Shown: positions 8,225 to 17,120 of the stretch, in pieces
Layout of the letters: every line of letters starts with the position of its first letter
Numbering within the stretch: the stretch's first letter is position 1
Assembly (NCBI GenBank): GCA_028279555.1
Contig: JANQNO010000005.1
Coordinates: 788,278-852,277 of the forward strand
Length of the DNA: 64,000 nucleotides
From: Sphingorhabdus sp.
Lineage (GTDB): Bacteria > Pseudomonadota > Alphaproteobacteria > Sphingomonadales > Sphingomonadaceae
Reading direction: 5' to 3'
Made by a program: the position numbers and the translations under genes
The notes under the pieces: generated by a model
Seen by the model: only the letters and a program-made list of their open reading frames with translations
Databases searched by the model: none
Told to the model about the DNA's origin: nothing

Positions 8225-8833
8225 ATGAGAATACTGGTTATCGACACGGCCACGCCGGCCTGCTCGGTCGCGCTGTTTGACGACAGCGACCTGATCGATG
8301 GCGCATATCTGGAGCTTGGCCGCGGCCATGCAGAACGGCTTGTCCCTATGATCGCGGAGCTTCCGGAGAAGGGCAAGGCAGAGCGCGTGCTAGTCAATGT
8401 CGGCCCGGGAAGCTTTACAGGGATTCGCGTCGGCATTTCAGCAGCGCGGGCATTGAGCCTGGCGTGGAAAGCGGATTGCCGCGGCTATGGATGCCTGAAT
8501 CTGATGGCGGCAATGGCCAGGTCCGAAGAGCAGATCGATGTTGCGATGCAAGGCGGACATGGCCAATTTTTCTTCCAGGCCTTTGGCGCAGATCTGACGC
8601 CAAAGACCGAACTTCGGTCGTTAACGCCGGAGATGGCTGCCGAAGCGTCCAGCGCGCCGGTTGTTGCCGGAAGCGCAGCCGAAAGCCTTGTGGCATTGCG
8701 AGGATCGGGCAAGGCAATAGACATGCTGCCGGATGCAAGACGGTGGCTGCTGATATCAAGCCTGCCGCCGCTCGAACCCAGGGCGATTTACGGCCGCGAT
8801 GCGGATGCCAAACCGATGGCGGCGACGGCATGA
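8225..8833 (+). CDS. tsaB: tRNA threonylcarbamoyladenosine biosynthesis protein TsaB
   Basis: A 202-residue ASKHA-fold protein. It starts MRILVIDTATPACSVAL and contains the diagnostic VNVGPGSFTGIRVGISAARAL block. TsaB is the scaffolding partner of TsaD and TsaE in making t6A at position 37 of ANN-decoding tRNAs. The C-terminal part is slightly shorter than in E. coli. Its stop overlaps the start of rimI (ATGA), a coupling seen widely in alphaproteobacteria. Confidence 0.95.
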   Translation: MRILVIDTATPACSVALFDDSDLIDGAYLELGRGHAERLVPMIAELPEKGKAERVLVNVGPGSFTGIRVGISAARALSLAWKADCRGYGCLNLMAAMARSEEQIDVAMQGGHGQFFFQAFGADLTPKTELRSLTPEMAAEASSAPVVAGSAAESLVALRGSGKAIDMLPDARRWLLISSLPPLEPRAIYGRDADAKPMAATA

Positions 8834-9297
8834 CCAACATCCGTATCGGCGATGCGCGAAATATCCCGGCAATCATGCCGATCATGGACGAGGCTTTCGA
8901 TCCCTCATTCGGAGAAGCCTGGACGGCAAGCCAGTGCATGGCGGCGCTGGCGCTGCCCTATTGCAACCTTCTGCTGGCGGAGAGTGGCGGCCGGATTATC
9001 GGCTTTGCCATTTCACGCTGGGTTCTCGATGAAGAAGAATTATTGATGATTGGCGTCGCGCCATCGCATCGCCGGAAAAAGATTGGCAGCAAGCTGATCG
9101 GCCATATGATCGAAAATGCCCGGGACTCGGGCCGAAAAGAACTTTTCCTCGAAGTGCGCGACGGGAATGAGGCGGTTCGGTTTTATTCTCGTCATGGTTT
9201 TTCCGAAATCGGAAGACGGAAAGAATATTATACAGGTGTCGAAAACATTAAAAGCGATGCAATTACAATGCGTCGCCCCATCGACTTGCCAAAATAG
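8830..9297 (+). CDS. rimI: Ribosomal-protein S18-alanine N-acetyltransferase RimI (GNAT)
   Basis: A 155-residue GNAT acetyltransferase. The ATG at 8830 overlaps the tsaB stop; the same frame is open far upstream inside tsaB and is ignored. The acetyl-CoA binding loop is VAPSHRRKKIGSKLI, followed by LEVRDGNEAVRFYSRHGF, the typical RimI C-terminal signature. RimI acetylates the N-terminal alanine of ribosomal protein S18. The pairing with tsaB supports the name over other GNATs. Confidence 0.92.
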   Translation: MTNIRIGDARNIPAIMPIMDEAFDPSFGEAWTASQCMAALALPYCNLLLAESGGRIIGFAISRWVLDEEELLMIGVAPSHRRKKIGSKLIGHMIENARDSGRKELFLEVRDGNEAVRFYSRHGFSEIGRRKEYYTGVENIKSDAITMRRPIDLPK

Positions 9298-9392
9298 CAA
9301 ATTCCCTCATTTGACTATGCACCAAGCGATGATAACTAGCGCTCTTGATCGATTTCAACAACATCGGTCAGTTCTGCTTTGAAAATAAAAAT

Positions 9393-9403
9393 AGAATAAT
9401 TCT
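9393..9403. promoter_or_regulatory. A+T-rich palindrome in the mucR leader
   Basis: The 121-base gap before mucR turns strongly A+T rich (TTGAAAATAAAAATAGAATAATTCTGG). It contains the palindrome AGAATAATTCT 15 bases before the ATG, overlapping the likely core promoter region. MucR/Ros proteins bind A+T-rich DNA and repress their own genes, so an autoregulatory site is plausible. This is inference from position and composition. Confidence 0.35.
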
Positions 9404-9418
9404 GGTTGGAGAAATTTA

Positions 9419-9847
9419 ATGTCATCAGACAATACGCAGTCCTCGGAACTGCTTATCACCCTTACGGCGGATATCGTTGCAGCGCATGTCAGCAACAATA
9501 GTGTAGCCGTTTCGGATATGCCGCTCCTGATCGGCAATGTTCATGAGTCGCTAACGGGCCTCGCCAATGAAACCGATGGTCCAGCGCCGGAACCTGCCGT
9601 TCCTGTTAAATCATCCGTCAAGCGCGACTATATTGTCTGCCTCGAAGACGGCAAAAAGCTGAAAATGCTGAAGCGCCACCTGATGACGCATTACGGTATG
9701 ACACCGGAGGAATACCGGGCAAAATGGGGCCTTCCTTCCGATTACCCGATGGTGGCACCATCCTATGCCGAAGTGCGCAGGAAGCTTGCCAAGAAAATCG
9801 GCCTGGGCCGCAAACCCGGCTCGGGGCGCAAAAAGAAGAAGAAGTGA
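9419..9847 (+). CDS. MucR/Ros-family zinc-finger transcriptional regulator
   Basis: A 142-residue protein with the full MucR layout. The N-terminal helical oligomerisation segment (ELLITLTADIVAAHVSNN, residues 9-26) is followed by a linker and then the prokaryotic zinc finger VCLEDGKKLKMLKRHLMTHYGM. Its likely ligands are the Cys and Asp of CLED and the two His of RHLMTH. The finger is followed by EEYRAKWGLPSDYPMVAPSYAE and a very basic tail ending in five lysines. MucR homologues are global repressors and nucleoid-associated-like proteins in alphaproteobacteria. The start follows TTGGAGAAATTTA. Confidence 0.94.
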   Translation: MSSDNTQSSELLITLTADIVAAHVSNNSVAVSDMPLLIGNVHESLTGLANETDGPAPEPAVPVKSSVKRDYIVCLEDGKKLKMLKRHLMTHYGMTPEEYRAKWGLPSDYPMVAPSYAEVRRKLAKKIGLGRKPGSGRKKKKK

Positions 9848-9878
9848 ATTTCTGCTTGGGACGCCCATGGCATCGATC

Positions 9879-9907
9879 AGGGCTGGCGAGCACGTCAGCC
9901 CTTTTTC
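9879..9907 (+). terminator. Intrinsic terminator after mucR
   Basis: A 7-bp stem AGGGCTG/CAGCCCT (9879-9885 with 9896-9902) with a 10-base loop is followed by five T residues. It lies 31 bases after the mucR stop and separates it from fur. Confidence 0.7.
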
Positions 9908-9978
9908 TTTGGCTGCCAGATTGACGAATCCGGACAATTCCCTACATTGAAATCAACAGAAAACAGCCAGGGCATCGC

Positions 9979-10401
9979 ATGGAAACCCGCATCGACGTTG
10001 AAGCATTATGTGCAGAAAGAGGCCTTCGGATTACCGAACAGCGCCGCGTCATTGCGCGCGTTATCTCGGATTCCGACGATCATCCCGATGTCGAGGAACT
10101 CTACAAGCGGGCCTCCAATATCGATCCGAAAATCTCTATAGCAACCGTTTACCGCACCGTACGGCTCTTTGAAGAAGCGGGCATTCTGGACCGGCATGAT
10201 TTTGGCGATGGGCGCGCACGCTATGAAGCTGCACCGGAAGCCCATCACGACCACCTGATTGATGTGGAAACCGGCAAGGTGGTCGAATTTGTCGACCCCG
10301 AGCTGGAAGATCTTCAGAAACAGATTGCCGAGAAGCTTGGCTATCGTCTCGTCGACCACCGAATGGAGCTTTATGGCGTTGCCATCGAAAGCGAAGGTTG
10401 A
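9979..10401 (+). CDS. fur: Fur-family metalloregulator
   Basis: A 140-residue Fur-superfamily repressor. The winged helix covers residues 1-80 (LRITEQRRVIARVI, ISIATVYRTVRLF) and the dimerisation domain follows. The metal motif EAHHDHLID is kept, but the structural CxxC that E. coli Fur has right after it is replaced (HLIDVETGKVVEF), as usual in alphaproteobacterial Fur/Mur. It does not have the heme-regulatory motif expected of Irr. It could act on iron or manganese. It sits in the conserved rimI-mucR-fur-acyltransferase-miaB order. Confidence 0.9.
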   Translation: METRIDVEALCAERGLRITEQRRVIARVISDSDDHPDVEELYKRASNIDPKISIATVYRTVRLFEEAGILDRHDFGDGRARYEAAPEAHHDHLIDVETGKVVEFVDPELEDLQKQIAEKLGYRLVDHRMELYGVAIESEG

Positions 10402-11254
10402 AGCTGCAAAAAAGTGGCCCGACAAAGTCGGTTCGATTGAGATGTATAGCGGCGACGCCCCGCATGCCTACGAAAGCTGGAAGGGAGCCTCACCGCTTGG
10501 CTGGGTCAGATTTGCCCTTCGTATGCTGGCATTGGTCGTTTCCCTGATCGTCTGCGTCCCGCTATATTATACTTGGCGCATTCTTCGCCTCCCCAATCCC
10601 TGGCCCAAATATTTCCTGCGTGCCGCCGGATTTTGCTGCGGAGCGAGAGTAACGCATAGCGGCACGGCGCTGAGGCGCGATGTATTTTTCATTTCCAACC
10701 ATTTATCCTGGCTGGATATTCCGATTTTCGGCGGCGCGAGCGGCACCGCCTTCGTATCCAAGGAAGAAATTGCCAAATGGCCGGTCATCGGCTGGCTGTG
10801 CCGGCTCAATGACACGGTTTTCGTGGCCCGGGGCAACCGGATGGCGGTGGCGGAACAAATCAACCAGGTTCGCGATGCATTATACGAAACCTGGGCAGTG
10901 ACGATATTTCCAGAGGGCACAACCTCCGATGGCACGATATTGCTGCCCTTTAAATCGCCGCTGATTCAGGTTCTTGCACCGGCTCCTCCGGGAATTCTGG
11001 TGCAGCCGGTTTACATCGATTATGGCAGGGATGCGGCTGATATCGCCTGGCTTGGCGATGAGGGCGCTCCCGAAAATGCCTGGAGAGTCCTCACAAGGCG
11101 CGGCAATTTCCACGTCACCATAAATTTCCTCGATCCCTTCGATCCCGATGAATATGGCCATCGCAAGGAAATCGCCGCAGAGGCCCGCCGCCGGATCGAG
11201 GCTGCAATGGAGACTGGCCTTGACCGGGCGTCTGAAGTAAAGGCCGCGCCATGA
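10373..11254 (+). CDS. Lysophospholipid (1-acylglycerol-3-phosphate) acyltransferase, PlsC family
   Basis: A PlsC-fold acyltransferase of up to 293 residues. The acyltransferase motif I NHLSWLDI (NHx4D form) and motif [12 protein letters not shown] are plain, with a hydrophobic segment before them ([18 protein letters not shown]) that anchors the protein in the inner membrane. It would acylate a lysophospholipid such as lysophosphatidic acid. The start at 10373 has GGAG 4 bases upstream and lies inside the end of fur. The ATG at 10442, after the fur stop, is an alternative with no clear ribosome site. The stop overlaps the miaB start (ATGA). Confidence 0.88.
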   Translation: MALPSKAKVEAAKKWPDKVGSIEMYSGDAPHAYESWKGASPLGWVRFALRMLALVVSLIVCVPLYYTWRILRLPNPWPKYFLRAAGFCCGARVTHSGTALRRDVFFISNHLSWLDIPIFGGASGTAFVSKEEIAKWPVIGWLCRLNDTVFVARGNRMAVAEQINQVRDALYETWAVTIFPEGTTSDGTILLPFKSPLIQVLAPAPPGILVQPVYIDYGRDAADIAWLGDEGAPENAWRVLTRRGNFHVTINFLDPFDPDEYGHRKEIAAEARRRIEAAMETGLDRASEVKAAP

Positions 11255-12582
11255 ATCGCGAGAAACCGAAAAAATTTCATGTCAAAAGCTTCGGCTGCCA
11301 GATGAATGTCTATGATGGCGAGCGGATGGCGGAAATGCTCGGCGAAGAGGGCATGACGGCATCCGGCAAGGAAGATGCCGATCTGGTCGTGCTCAACACC
11401 TGCCACATCCGCGAGAAGGCGGCTGAAAAGGTCTATTCGGAAATCGGCCGGCTCAAAAAGAAGGACGGCAGCAAGCCGATGATCGCCGTCGCTGGATGCG
11501 TGGCGCAGGCGGAGGGCGCAGAAATCACCCGCCGGACAAAAGCCGTGGATATCGTCGTCGGGCCGCAGGCCTATCACAAGCTACCCGAAATGGTGGCCGA
11601 GGCGCGCAGCGGCGAACGTCCGGTCGATCTCGATCTGCCCGGCCTCGACAAATTCGGTGCGCTCCCTCGCAAACGCAAATCCGCGCCCTCCTCCTTCCTC
11701 ACGGTTCAGGAAGGCTGCGATAAATTCTGCACCTATTGCGTAGTGCCCTATACACGGGGCGCTGAAATATCCCGGCCCTATGCCAAGCTGATCGACGAGG
11801 CCAAGGCGCTGGTTGACGGCGGCGCAAAGGAAATCACCCTGCTGGGTCAGAATGTGAATGCCTGGGCGAGCGAGGATGACAAGGGTAACAGGGTCGGTCT
11901 GGACGGCCTGATCCGCACGCTCGACCGCATCGACGGGTTGAAGCGTATTCGTTACACCACAAGCCATCCCAATGACATGAGCGAAGGTTTGATCGCGGCG
12001 CATGGCGACGTTGAAAAGCTGATGCCCTATCTGCATCTCCCGGTACAGGCAGGGAGCGACCGCATCCTGAAAGCCATGAACCGCAGCCACAGCCGTACCA
12101 GCTATCTGCGCATTTTGGATAGAGTGCGCGCCGCGCGGCCGGATATTGCACTTTCGGGCGATTTCATCGTCGGCTTCCCGGGCGAAAGCGATTCCGATTT
12201 CGAAGAGACATTGAGCCTCGTCGAAGAGGTTCGCTATTCACAGGCCTTCAGTTTCAAATATTCGCCGCGTCCCGGAACGCCCGCTGCCACCATGCAAGAT
12301 CAAGTGCCGATGGAGGTGATGGATGAACGGCTGCAGCGCTTGCAGGCATTGCTCAACCGGCATCAGATCGAATTCAATCAGGCAACCGTGGGTAAGCGCT
12401 GTGAGTTGCTGCTGGAGCGCAAGGGAAAGCTGGACGGCCAGTGGATCGGTAAATCGCCCTGGCTGCAATCGGTGCATGTGTTGGCACCCGAAGCACAGAT
12501 CGGCGATATGCTGGATGTCACGATCAGCGAGGCAGGCCCCAATAGCCTAAAAGGAGAAATGTTGATGAAGGAAGCCGCCTGA
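11251..12582 (+). CDS. miaB: tRNA-2-methylthio-N6-dimethylallyladenosine synthase MiaB
   Basis: A 443-residue methylthiotransferase with three domains. The N-terminal UPF0004 domain carries cluster cysteines ([27 protein letters not shown]), the radical-SAM core has CDKFCTYC (CxxxCxxC), and a C-terminal TRAM domain follows. It converts i6A37 to ms2i6A37 in tRNAs reading UNN codons. The [16 protein letters not shown] and PYTRG sequences fit MiaB rather than RimO or MtaB. It is coupled to the upstream acyltransferase and overlaps phoH by one base. Confidence 0.96.
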   Translation: MNREKPKKFHVKSFGCQMNVYDGERMAEMLGEEGMTASGKEDADLVVLNTCHIREKAAEKVYSEIGRLKKKDGSKPMIAVAGCVAQAEGAEITRRTKAVDIVVGPQAYHKLPEMVAEARSGERPVDLDLPGLDKFGALPRKRKSAPSSFLTVQEGCDKFCTYCVVPYTRGAEISRPYAKLIDEAKALVDGGAKEITLLGQNVNAWASEDDKGNRVGLDGLIRTLDRIDGLKRIRYTTSHPNDMSEGLIAAHGDVEKLMPYLHLPVQAGSDRILKAMNRSHSRTSYLRILDRVRAARPDIALSGDFIVGFPGESDSDFEETLSLVEEVRYSQAFSFKYSPRPGTPAATMQDQVPMEVMDERLQRLQALLNRHQIEFNQATVGKRCELLLERKGKLDGQWIGKSPWLQSVHVLAPEAQIGDMLDVTISEAGPNSLKGEMLMKEAA

Positions 12583-13571
12583 TGGCAAAAAAGGCGCAGG
12601 CCAAAGCGGGCGACATGTCGCGTCTGGAAATGACATTCGACAAGCCGCATCTCATCAACAGCATTTTCGGCGAATTCGACCGCAATCTGGTGGCCATCGA
12701 GAACCGCCTCGGCGTCTACATCTCGGCGCGTGGCAACAAGGTGCAGATCGAAGGCGAAGCCAGCGCGATCGCACGCACGCGCGAAGTATTGGGCGACATC
12801 TATTCGCGCGTGCAGCGCGGAGAGGACATCGATCTCGAAGTCGTGCAGGCAGTGATCGCCATGGCCGACGAACCGACGCTCGATGGCATATTGCGCAAGA
12901 ATGGCGGCGAAGAGCCCAAAATCATGATCCGCACACGCAAGAAGACGCTGGTGCCGCGGAGCGCGACGCAATTGCCCTATATGGAGGCCTTGGCACGCGA
13001 CGACATGATCTTTGCGCTCGGACCGGCAGGCACAGGGAAGACCTATCTCGCCGTGGCGCAGGCCGTTGCCATGCTGATCACCGGCGCGGTCGACCGGCTT
13101 ATACTGTCACGCCCCGCGGTCGAAGCAGGCGAGCGACTGGGGTTTCTGCCTGGCGATATGAAAGAAAAGGTCGATCCCTATCTGCGCCCGATATATGACG
13201 CGCTATACGACTGCCTGCCCGCCGAGCAGGTGGAGCGGCGGATAAATTCCGGGGAGATCGAGATTGCGCCGCTGGCCTTTATGCGCGGACGCACGCTCGC
13301 CGACAGTTTCATCATCCTCGACGAGGCGCAGAATACGACGCGCGAGCAGATGAAGATGTTCCTCACCCGCTTTGGCATGAATAGCCGCATGGTCATCTGC
13401 GGCGATCCGCAGCAGGTCGATATTCCCGGCGGCTCCGAATATTCCGGGCTGGCCGATGCGGTAGGCAAGCTGGAAGGCGTGGAAGGCGTCGAGATCATCC
13501 GCTTCAAATCGAGCGATGTTGTCCGCCATCCGCTCGTCGGCCGCATTGTCGATGCCTATGAAGGCGCATGA
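12582..13571 (+). CDS. ybeZ: PhoH-like ATPase (YbeZ)
   Basis: A 329-residue PhoH-family protein. A KH-like N-terminal domain (residues 1-100) precedes the P-loop ATPase with Walker A GPAGTGKTYLAV and Walker B FIILDEAQNTT, then CGDPQQVDIP. YbeZ works with YbeY in rRNA maturation and ribosome quality control in the families studied. The ATG shares a base with the miaB stop, and its stop overlaps the ybeY start (ATGA), so the three are translationally coupled. Confidence 0.94.
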   Translation: MAKKAQAKAGDMSRLEMTFDKPHLINSIFGEFDRNLVAIENRLGVYISARGNKVQIEGEASAIARTREVLGDIYSRVQRGEDIDLEVVQAVIAMADEPTLDGILRKNGGEEPKIMIRTRKKTLVPRSATQLPYMEALARDDMIFALGPAGTGKTYLAVAQAVAMLITGAVDRLILSRPAVEAGERLGFLPGDMKEKVDPYLRPIYDALYDCLPAEQVERRINSGEIEIAPLAFMRGRTLADSFIILDEAQNTTREQMKMFLTRFGMNSRMVICGDPQQVDIPGGSEYSGLADAVGKLEGVEGVEIIRFKSSDVVRHPLVGRIVDAYEGA

Positions 13572-14068
13572 TTACGGTCGATCTCGATAGCGCTGACGAT
13601 TGGGCAAATGAAACGGATTGGCAAGCGCTGGCTCAAAAAAGCGCCGCCGCGGCCTTCAATGTCACGCAATTTGGCCAGCTTGCGGGCCGCCCGTTCGAAA
13701 TCGGCATCAGCGTTCGTCTCGGCAGCGACGAAGAAGTGCGGAAACTGAATGCGCAATATCGCGGCAAGGACAGGCCAACCAACATCCTGTCGTTCCCGAT
13801 GATGGATGCAGACGGCCTGCACGCGCTGGCGAACACGGACGATGGCGAAGCCCTGCTCGGCGACATGATTCTGGCCTATGAAACCTGCGCGGCAGAGGCG
13901 GCAGAAAAGGTTGTTCCGCTGGAGCAGCACGCCTGTCATCTGATTATCCACGGCACGCTGCATCTGCTCGGCTATGACCATGCAATAGACGCAGAAGCCT
14001 ATGCAATGGAGGCGCTGGAGATAAAAGCGCTTGCATCATTGGGGCTTCCCAATCCATATAGCGACTAA
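13568..14068 (+). CDS. ybeY: Endoribonuclease YbeY (rRNA maturation factor)
   Basis: A 166-residue UPF0054 metalloprotein. The zinc site HGTLHLLGYDH (HxxxHxxxxxH) is intact, and the RGKDRPTNILSFP and LLGDMILAYE segments are typical. YbeY processes the 3' end of 16S rRNA and takes part in 70S quality control. The ATG lies within the last codons of phoH. Thirty-five bases separate it from the CorC-like gene. Confidence 0.95.
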   Translation: MITVDLDSADDWANETDWQALAQKSAAAAFNVTQFGQLAGRPFEIGISVRLGSDEEVRKLNAQYRGKDRPTNILSFPMMDADGLHALANTDDGEALLGDMILAYETCAAEAAEKVVPLEQHACHLIIHGTLHLLGYDHAIDAEAYAMEALEIKALASLGLPNPYSD

Positions 14069-14103
14069 TCACAAACAATAGCGAGGCAGATACGCTTCCC
14101 TTT

Positions 14104-15033
14104 ATGCCAGAGGGCGACAGTAGCGGCTCCGTTTTAGGAGCAGAAGAAAATGGCGGGCAATTATGGCAGCGCATCCGCGCGCTGATCTTCCGCCGCAATT
14201 CCGAACCGACATTGCGCGAGCAGCTTGAAGAGGCCATCTCCGAACATGAGGAGGAGGCCGAAGAGGCCGCTACGCCGGAAAATGGCGACGATCTCTCCGC
14301 CGCCGAACGCATCATGCTGCGCAATCTGCTGCATTTTTCGGAGCACCGCGTCGACGATGTGATGGTTCCGCGCAGCGAGATGATCGCGGTGGCCGACGAT
14401 GCCAGCTTTGCCGATTGCATCGCAACCTTCAGCGAACATGGCCACAGCCGCCTGCCGGTCTATCACGAAAGCCTCGATAATGTGATCGGCATGGTCCACA
14501 TCAAGGATATCTTCGCGGTGCTGGCCGAGGGTAAGGAAAAACCGGACTCGCTGGAGGCTTTCATCCGGCAGCCGCGCTTTGTGCCCGAAAGCATGGGCGT
14601 CCTCGAACTGCTTGATGAAATGCGCCGCACGCGCACGCATCTGGCGATTATCGTTGACGAATATTCAGGGACCGAGGGGCTGGTCACCATCGAGGATCTG
14701 GTCGAGGAAATCGTCGGCGAGATCGAGGATGAGCATGATGACGAGCCGGAGGCGCAGTTTGACGAGGTCAGCAGCGGTGTGTGGGAGGCCGATGCGCGCG
14801 CCGAGCTTGACGATATAGCCGAGGCGATCGACCCCAGGCTGGCCCAGGTGGACGGCGATGTCGACACGCTGGGCGGGCTGGCATTCGTGACTGCGGGCGA
14901 GGTTCCCGATGTCGGCGACAAGCTGCTGCATGAAGAAAGCGGCTGGCGGCTCGAAATCCTCGAAGGCGATGAAAAGCGGGTAACGCGGATCAGGCTGCTG
15001 CAGCCGGAAGAACAGCCCGCAGCCACCGAATAA
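14104..15033 (+). CDS. Hemolysin/CorC family CBS-domain protein (YbeX-like)
   Basis: A 309-residue cytoplasmic protein with an acidic N-terminus (EAISEHEEEAEEA). A pair of CBS domains follows (about 75-200; VDDVMVPRSEMIAV, VIGMVHIKDIF and GTEGLVTIEDLVEEIVGEI), then a C-terminal CorC_HlyC domain (about 215-300). Without the DUF21 membrane domain it matches YbeX/CorC, associated with magnesium/cobalt efflux and, more recently, ribosome metabolism. In many proteobacteria lnt follows; here a convergent MOSC gene follows instead. Confidence 0.92.
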   Translation: MPEGDSSGSVLGAEENGGQLWQRIRALIFRRNSEPTLREQLEEAISEHEEEAEEAATPENGDDLSAAERIMLRNLLHFSEHRVDDVMVPRSEMIAVADDASFADCIATFSEHGHSRLPVYHESLDNVIGMVHIKDIFAVLAEGKEKPDSLEAFIRQPRFVPESMGVLELLDEMRRTRTHLAIIVDEYSGTEGLVTIEDLVEEIVGEIEDEHDDEPEAQFDEVSSGVWEADARAELDDIAEAIDPRLAQVDGDVDTLGGLAFVTAGEVPDVGDKLLHEESGWRLEILEGDEKRVTRIRLLQPEEQPAATE

Positions 15034-15038
15034 GCTGG

Positions 15039-15695
15039 TCAGCCGGTCAGCGCGGCTGCCCGTTCGCGCCATACGGTGGCGAGTGTATCCAGCCTGGCCA
15101 GTTCGGCGAGCGCCTCTTTCGCTCCATCTTCGCGGTGTCCGCCGCCGATGATCAGCTTGAAGACGCGCGCCACGCTCCAGTCATGCGGTGCCTGCCCGGC
15201 CTGTTCGATCACGTCACCAGCCGCGACTTCGCCCTCCTCGATCACCCTGAAATAGAGCCCGCAGCGGCCTGTACGGATCACTTCGCGCGACAGGCCATGC
15301 ACGCCGAAGCGGTGGTCGATTTTCCAGCAGGGCTGACGGCCATGACTGACCTCGACCAGCGCTCCGCCCATGCGAAAACGGTCGCCGATGCGAACTTTAT
15401 CCTCGGTCAGCCCCGAAGCGCTGATATTCTCGCCGAACGCCCCGGCATGATCGAGCAGCCGATGCCCGCCCAACTTCGCATTCCAGAAGGGATAATGTTC
15501 CGCCGGATAGAGGTGCAGCGCCTTGTCCGGCCCGCCATGATGCTTCTTGTCTGCAACTTCATCGCCCTCGAAGCCGCCCTTGCGAAGCATTACCGGCCCC
15601 GATGCCGCTTCGCGCGCCATCGCGCTTTGCGTTCCGTCGTCGCGAAATGGCCTGGGCTTGCCGATCAGCAGCGTGGCAACGAGAGATTGTATCAT
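15039..15695 (-). CDS. MOSC-domain protein, YiiM-like
   Basis: A 218-residue protein with the MOSC fold. It shows KHHGGPDKALHLYP near residue 50, the GENISASGLTEDKVRIGD segment and the Cys-containing HGRQPCWKID expected to bind the molybdenum cofactor. YiiM reduces N-hydroxylated compounds with Moco. A GTG at 15707 in the same frame is an alternative start; I prefer the ATG at 15695. Its 3' end is 5 bases from the convergent CorC-like gene. Confidence 0.86.
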   Translation of the reverse strand: MIQSLVATLLIGKPRPFRDDGTQSAMAREAASGPVMLRKGGFEGDEVADKKHHGGPDKALHLYPAEHYPFWNAKLGGHRLLDHAGAFGENISASGLTEDKVRIGDRFRMGGALVEVSHGRQPCWKIDHRFGVHGLSREVIRTGRCGLYFRVIEEGEVAAGDVIEQAGQAPHDWSVARVFKLIIGGGHREDGAKEALAELARLDTLATVWRERAAALTG

Positions 15696-15786
15696 ATTTG
15701 CCGCCACGACCTTTCAAGCAGCTTTCGGTTATCCGGCTGCAGCATATCAAAAGAGCGCAAAAGCCTGTATTGAAAAAGTGAATCGA

Positions 15787-15804
15787 AGTTGCATATTTGC
15801 AACT
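15787..15804. promoter_or_regulatory. Perfect 7-bp palindrome with 4-base spacer, candidate operator
   Basis: AGTTGCA-TATT-TGCAACT is an exact inverted repeat ending 27 bases before the CBS-protein ATG. A TTGAAA -35-like hexamer at 15770-15775, spaced 17 bases from ATATTT (15793-15798), puts the palindrome over the -10. The position fits a repressor site. The cognate regulator is not identifiable here. Confidence 0.5.
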
Positions 15805-15831
15805 GGCTCAGAAAAAGAAGGAGGTTTGGCA

Positions 15832-16350
15832 ATGAGAATCAAGGATCGGCCCGAGTTTCAGAAGAAGTTGCCCGTGATGACCTTCTCGCCCAATGACACC
15901 GTTTATGATGCTGTGCGTTCGATGAGCGAGAAAAATTTCGGCTCGGCCGTGGTCGTGGACAAGGAAAATGTTCCCGTTGGTATCGTAACGGAACGCGATT
16001 TCATGCGCAGGTTGCTGTACAAGAATCTCGACCAGAAAAAGACCAAGCTCAGCGATATCATGACGACAGAATTGCGGCTGGCCAAAGAAGACGACAATTT
16101 GCTCGAATGGCTCAGGGAGATGTCGAATGAACGCTTCCGCCACCTTCCCGTGGTTGATGATGCCGGAAAGCTCATCGGGCTTATGAGTCAGGGCGATTTT
16201 GTCAGCTTCACATGGCCGGAGCTTTTCGCCCGCGTCAAGGAACAGGCCAAGGCGACATTCGAGGTCAATCCCTCGATTTTCGCGGCGTTGGGAGCCGCCA
16301 TCGTCATAATGTTAGTCACCTTGCTGTATCTGGTATCGTCGATAAACTGA
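15832..16350 (+). CDS. CBS-pair protein with a single C-terminal membrane anchor
   Basis: A 172-residue protein started at the ATG that follows AAGAAGGAGGTTTGGCA; the frame is open well upstream but has no good site. Two CBS motifs fill residues 8-130 (VYDAVRSMSEKNFGSAVVVDKE, split over repeat 1, and RFRHLPVVDDAGKLIGLMSQGDF in repeat 2). A single hydrophobic helix, about residues 149-170 (ALGAAIVIMLVTLLYLVS), ends just before the C-terminus. CBS pairs sense adenine nucleotides or related ligands. Here the sensor would be tethered to the inner face of the membrane with no effector domain of its own, so it probably acts on a partner. No partner gene is adjacent. Confidence 0.85.
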   Translation: MRIKDRPEFQKKLPVMTFSPNDTVYDAVRSMSEKNFGSAVVVDKENVPVGIVTERDFMRRLLYKNLDQKKTKLSDIMTTELRLAKEDDNLLEWLREMSNERFRHLPVVDDAGKLIGLMSQGDFVSFTWPELFARVKEQAKATFEVNPSIFAALGAAIVIMLVTLLYLVSSIN

Positions 16351-16423
16351 CCCTAAGGCCCTGGGCGCGCTGCAATCCGCGTCTCGCGATCAACAAGGGG
16401 GCAATCAGGCACCATGACAAGAA

Positions 16424-17008
16424 TTACTTTTGCTCATTCGCTTTTGCATTTTCATATTCCGCCATCCAGGCGGAAAACAGCATTATCGCGCTGTCGAGAT
16501 TTGCTTTGACTTCATCCAGTTCGGGTGATTGGCAGCCAAGCAATATGTCATAGGCAAAAGGCGCGTATCCCGCCGGCGGAGGATCAAACCTGACCGTTAC
16601 CTTGCTCAATTGGGCGTTTGCCGCGGGCAATGTGCAAGGCCTTTCCAGAGCTGACTTGATCTGATCCTCGTCGACAAGCGCCTTGATCTGCCGCGCTTTT
16701 TCATCATCGACGGAAAAATAGGAGGCTTTGCGATCTACAGCCTTACAAATGTAGCAGCGCGTGTAATGAAAGAAAATTTGATATTCGCCATCGATGCGCC
16801 GCATTGTGACCGAATCAACGGCAGCCAGCGGCCCCAATCTGTTCGGATCGCCTTTGGTCCAGCCACTGCTATAGGCGATAGACCAGGAGCTCAGCTCTCT
16901 GTCTTTTTCCTTCGCGCTTGCATCCTGCGGGCTCAACAAAAGAGCTGAAAACACGGCCGCGCCTAGAGCAAGAGAGGGGAGATTCGGAAATTCGTTTCTT
17001 CTGAACAT
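16424..17008 (-). CDS. Secreted protein of unknown function with a CxxC motif
   Basis: A 194-residue protein whose ATG follows TAGGAAAGCCGG. Residues 1-32 form a signal peptide (hydrophobic LALGAAVFSALLL, likely cleaved after DASA). Cys85-Tyr-Ile-Cys88 in YTRCYICKA, plus two later cysteines, suggest disulfide bonds or metal binding in the periplasm. I recognise no domain. It is convergent with the CBS gene and divergent from the glycosyltransferase gene. Confidence 0.7.
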   Translation of the reverse strand: MFRRNEFPNLPSLALGAAVFSALLLSPQDASAKEKDRELSSWSIAYSSGWTKGDPNRLGPLAAVDSVTMRRIDGEYQIFFHYTRCYICKAVDRKASYFSVDDEKARQIKALVDEDQIKSALERPCTLPAANAQLSKVTVRFDPPPAGYAPFAYDILLGCQSPELDEVKANLDSAIMLFSAWMAEYENAKANEQK

Positions 17009-17120
17009 CCGGCTTTCCTAAGCCAAAGCTGCTGTCTCGACAAGCAACCGCAAAAAAGCCGATTGCGCAGGTCGTATTGCCATTGGCATTTTCTATCGCA
17101 AGCGCCTAAAGCGCCTCTCC

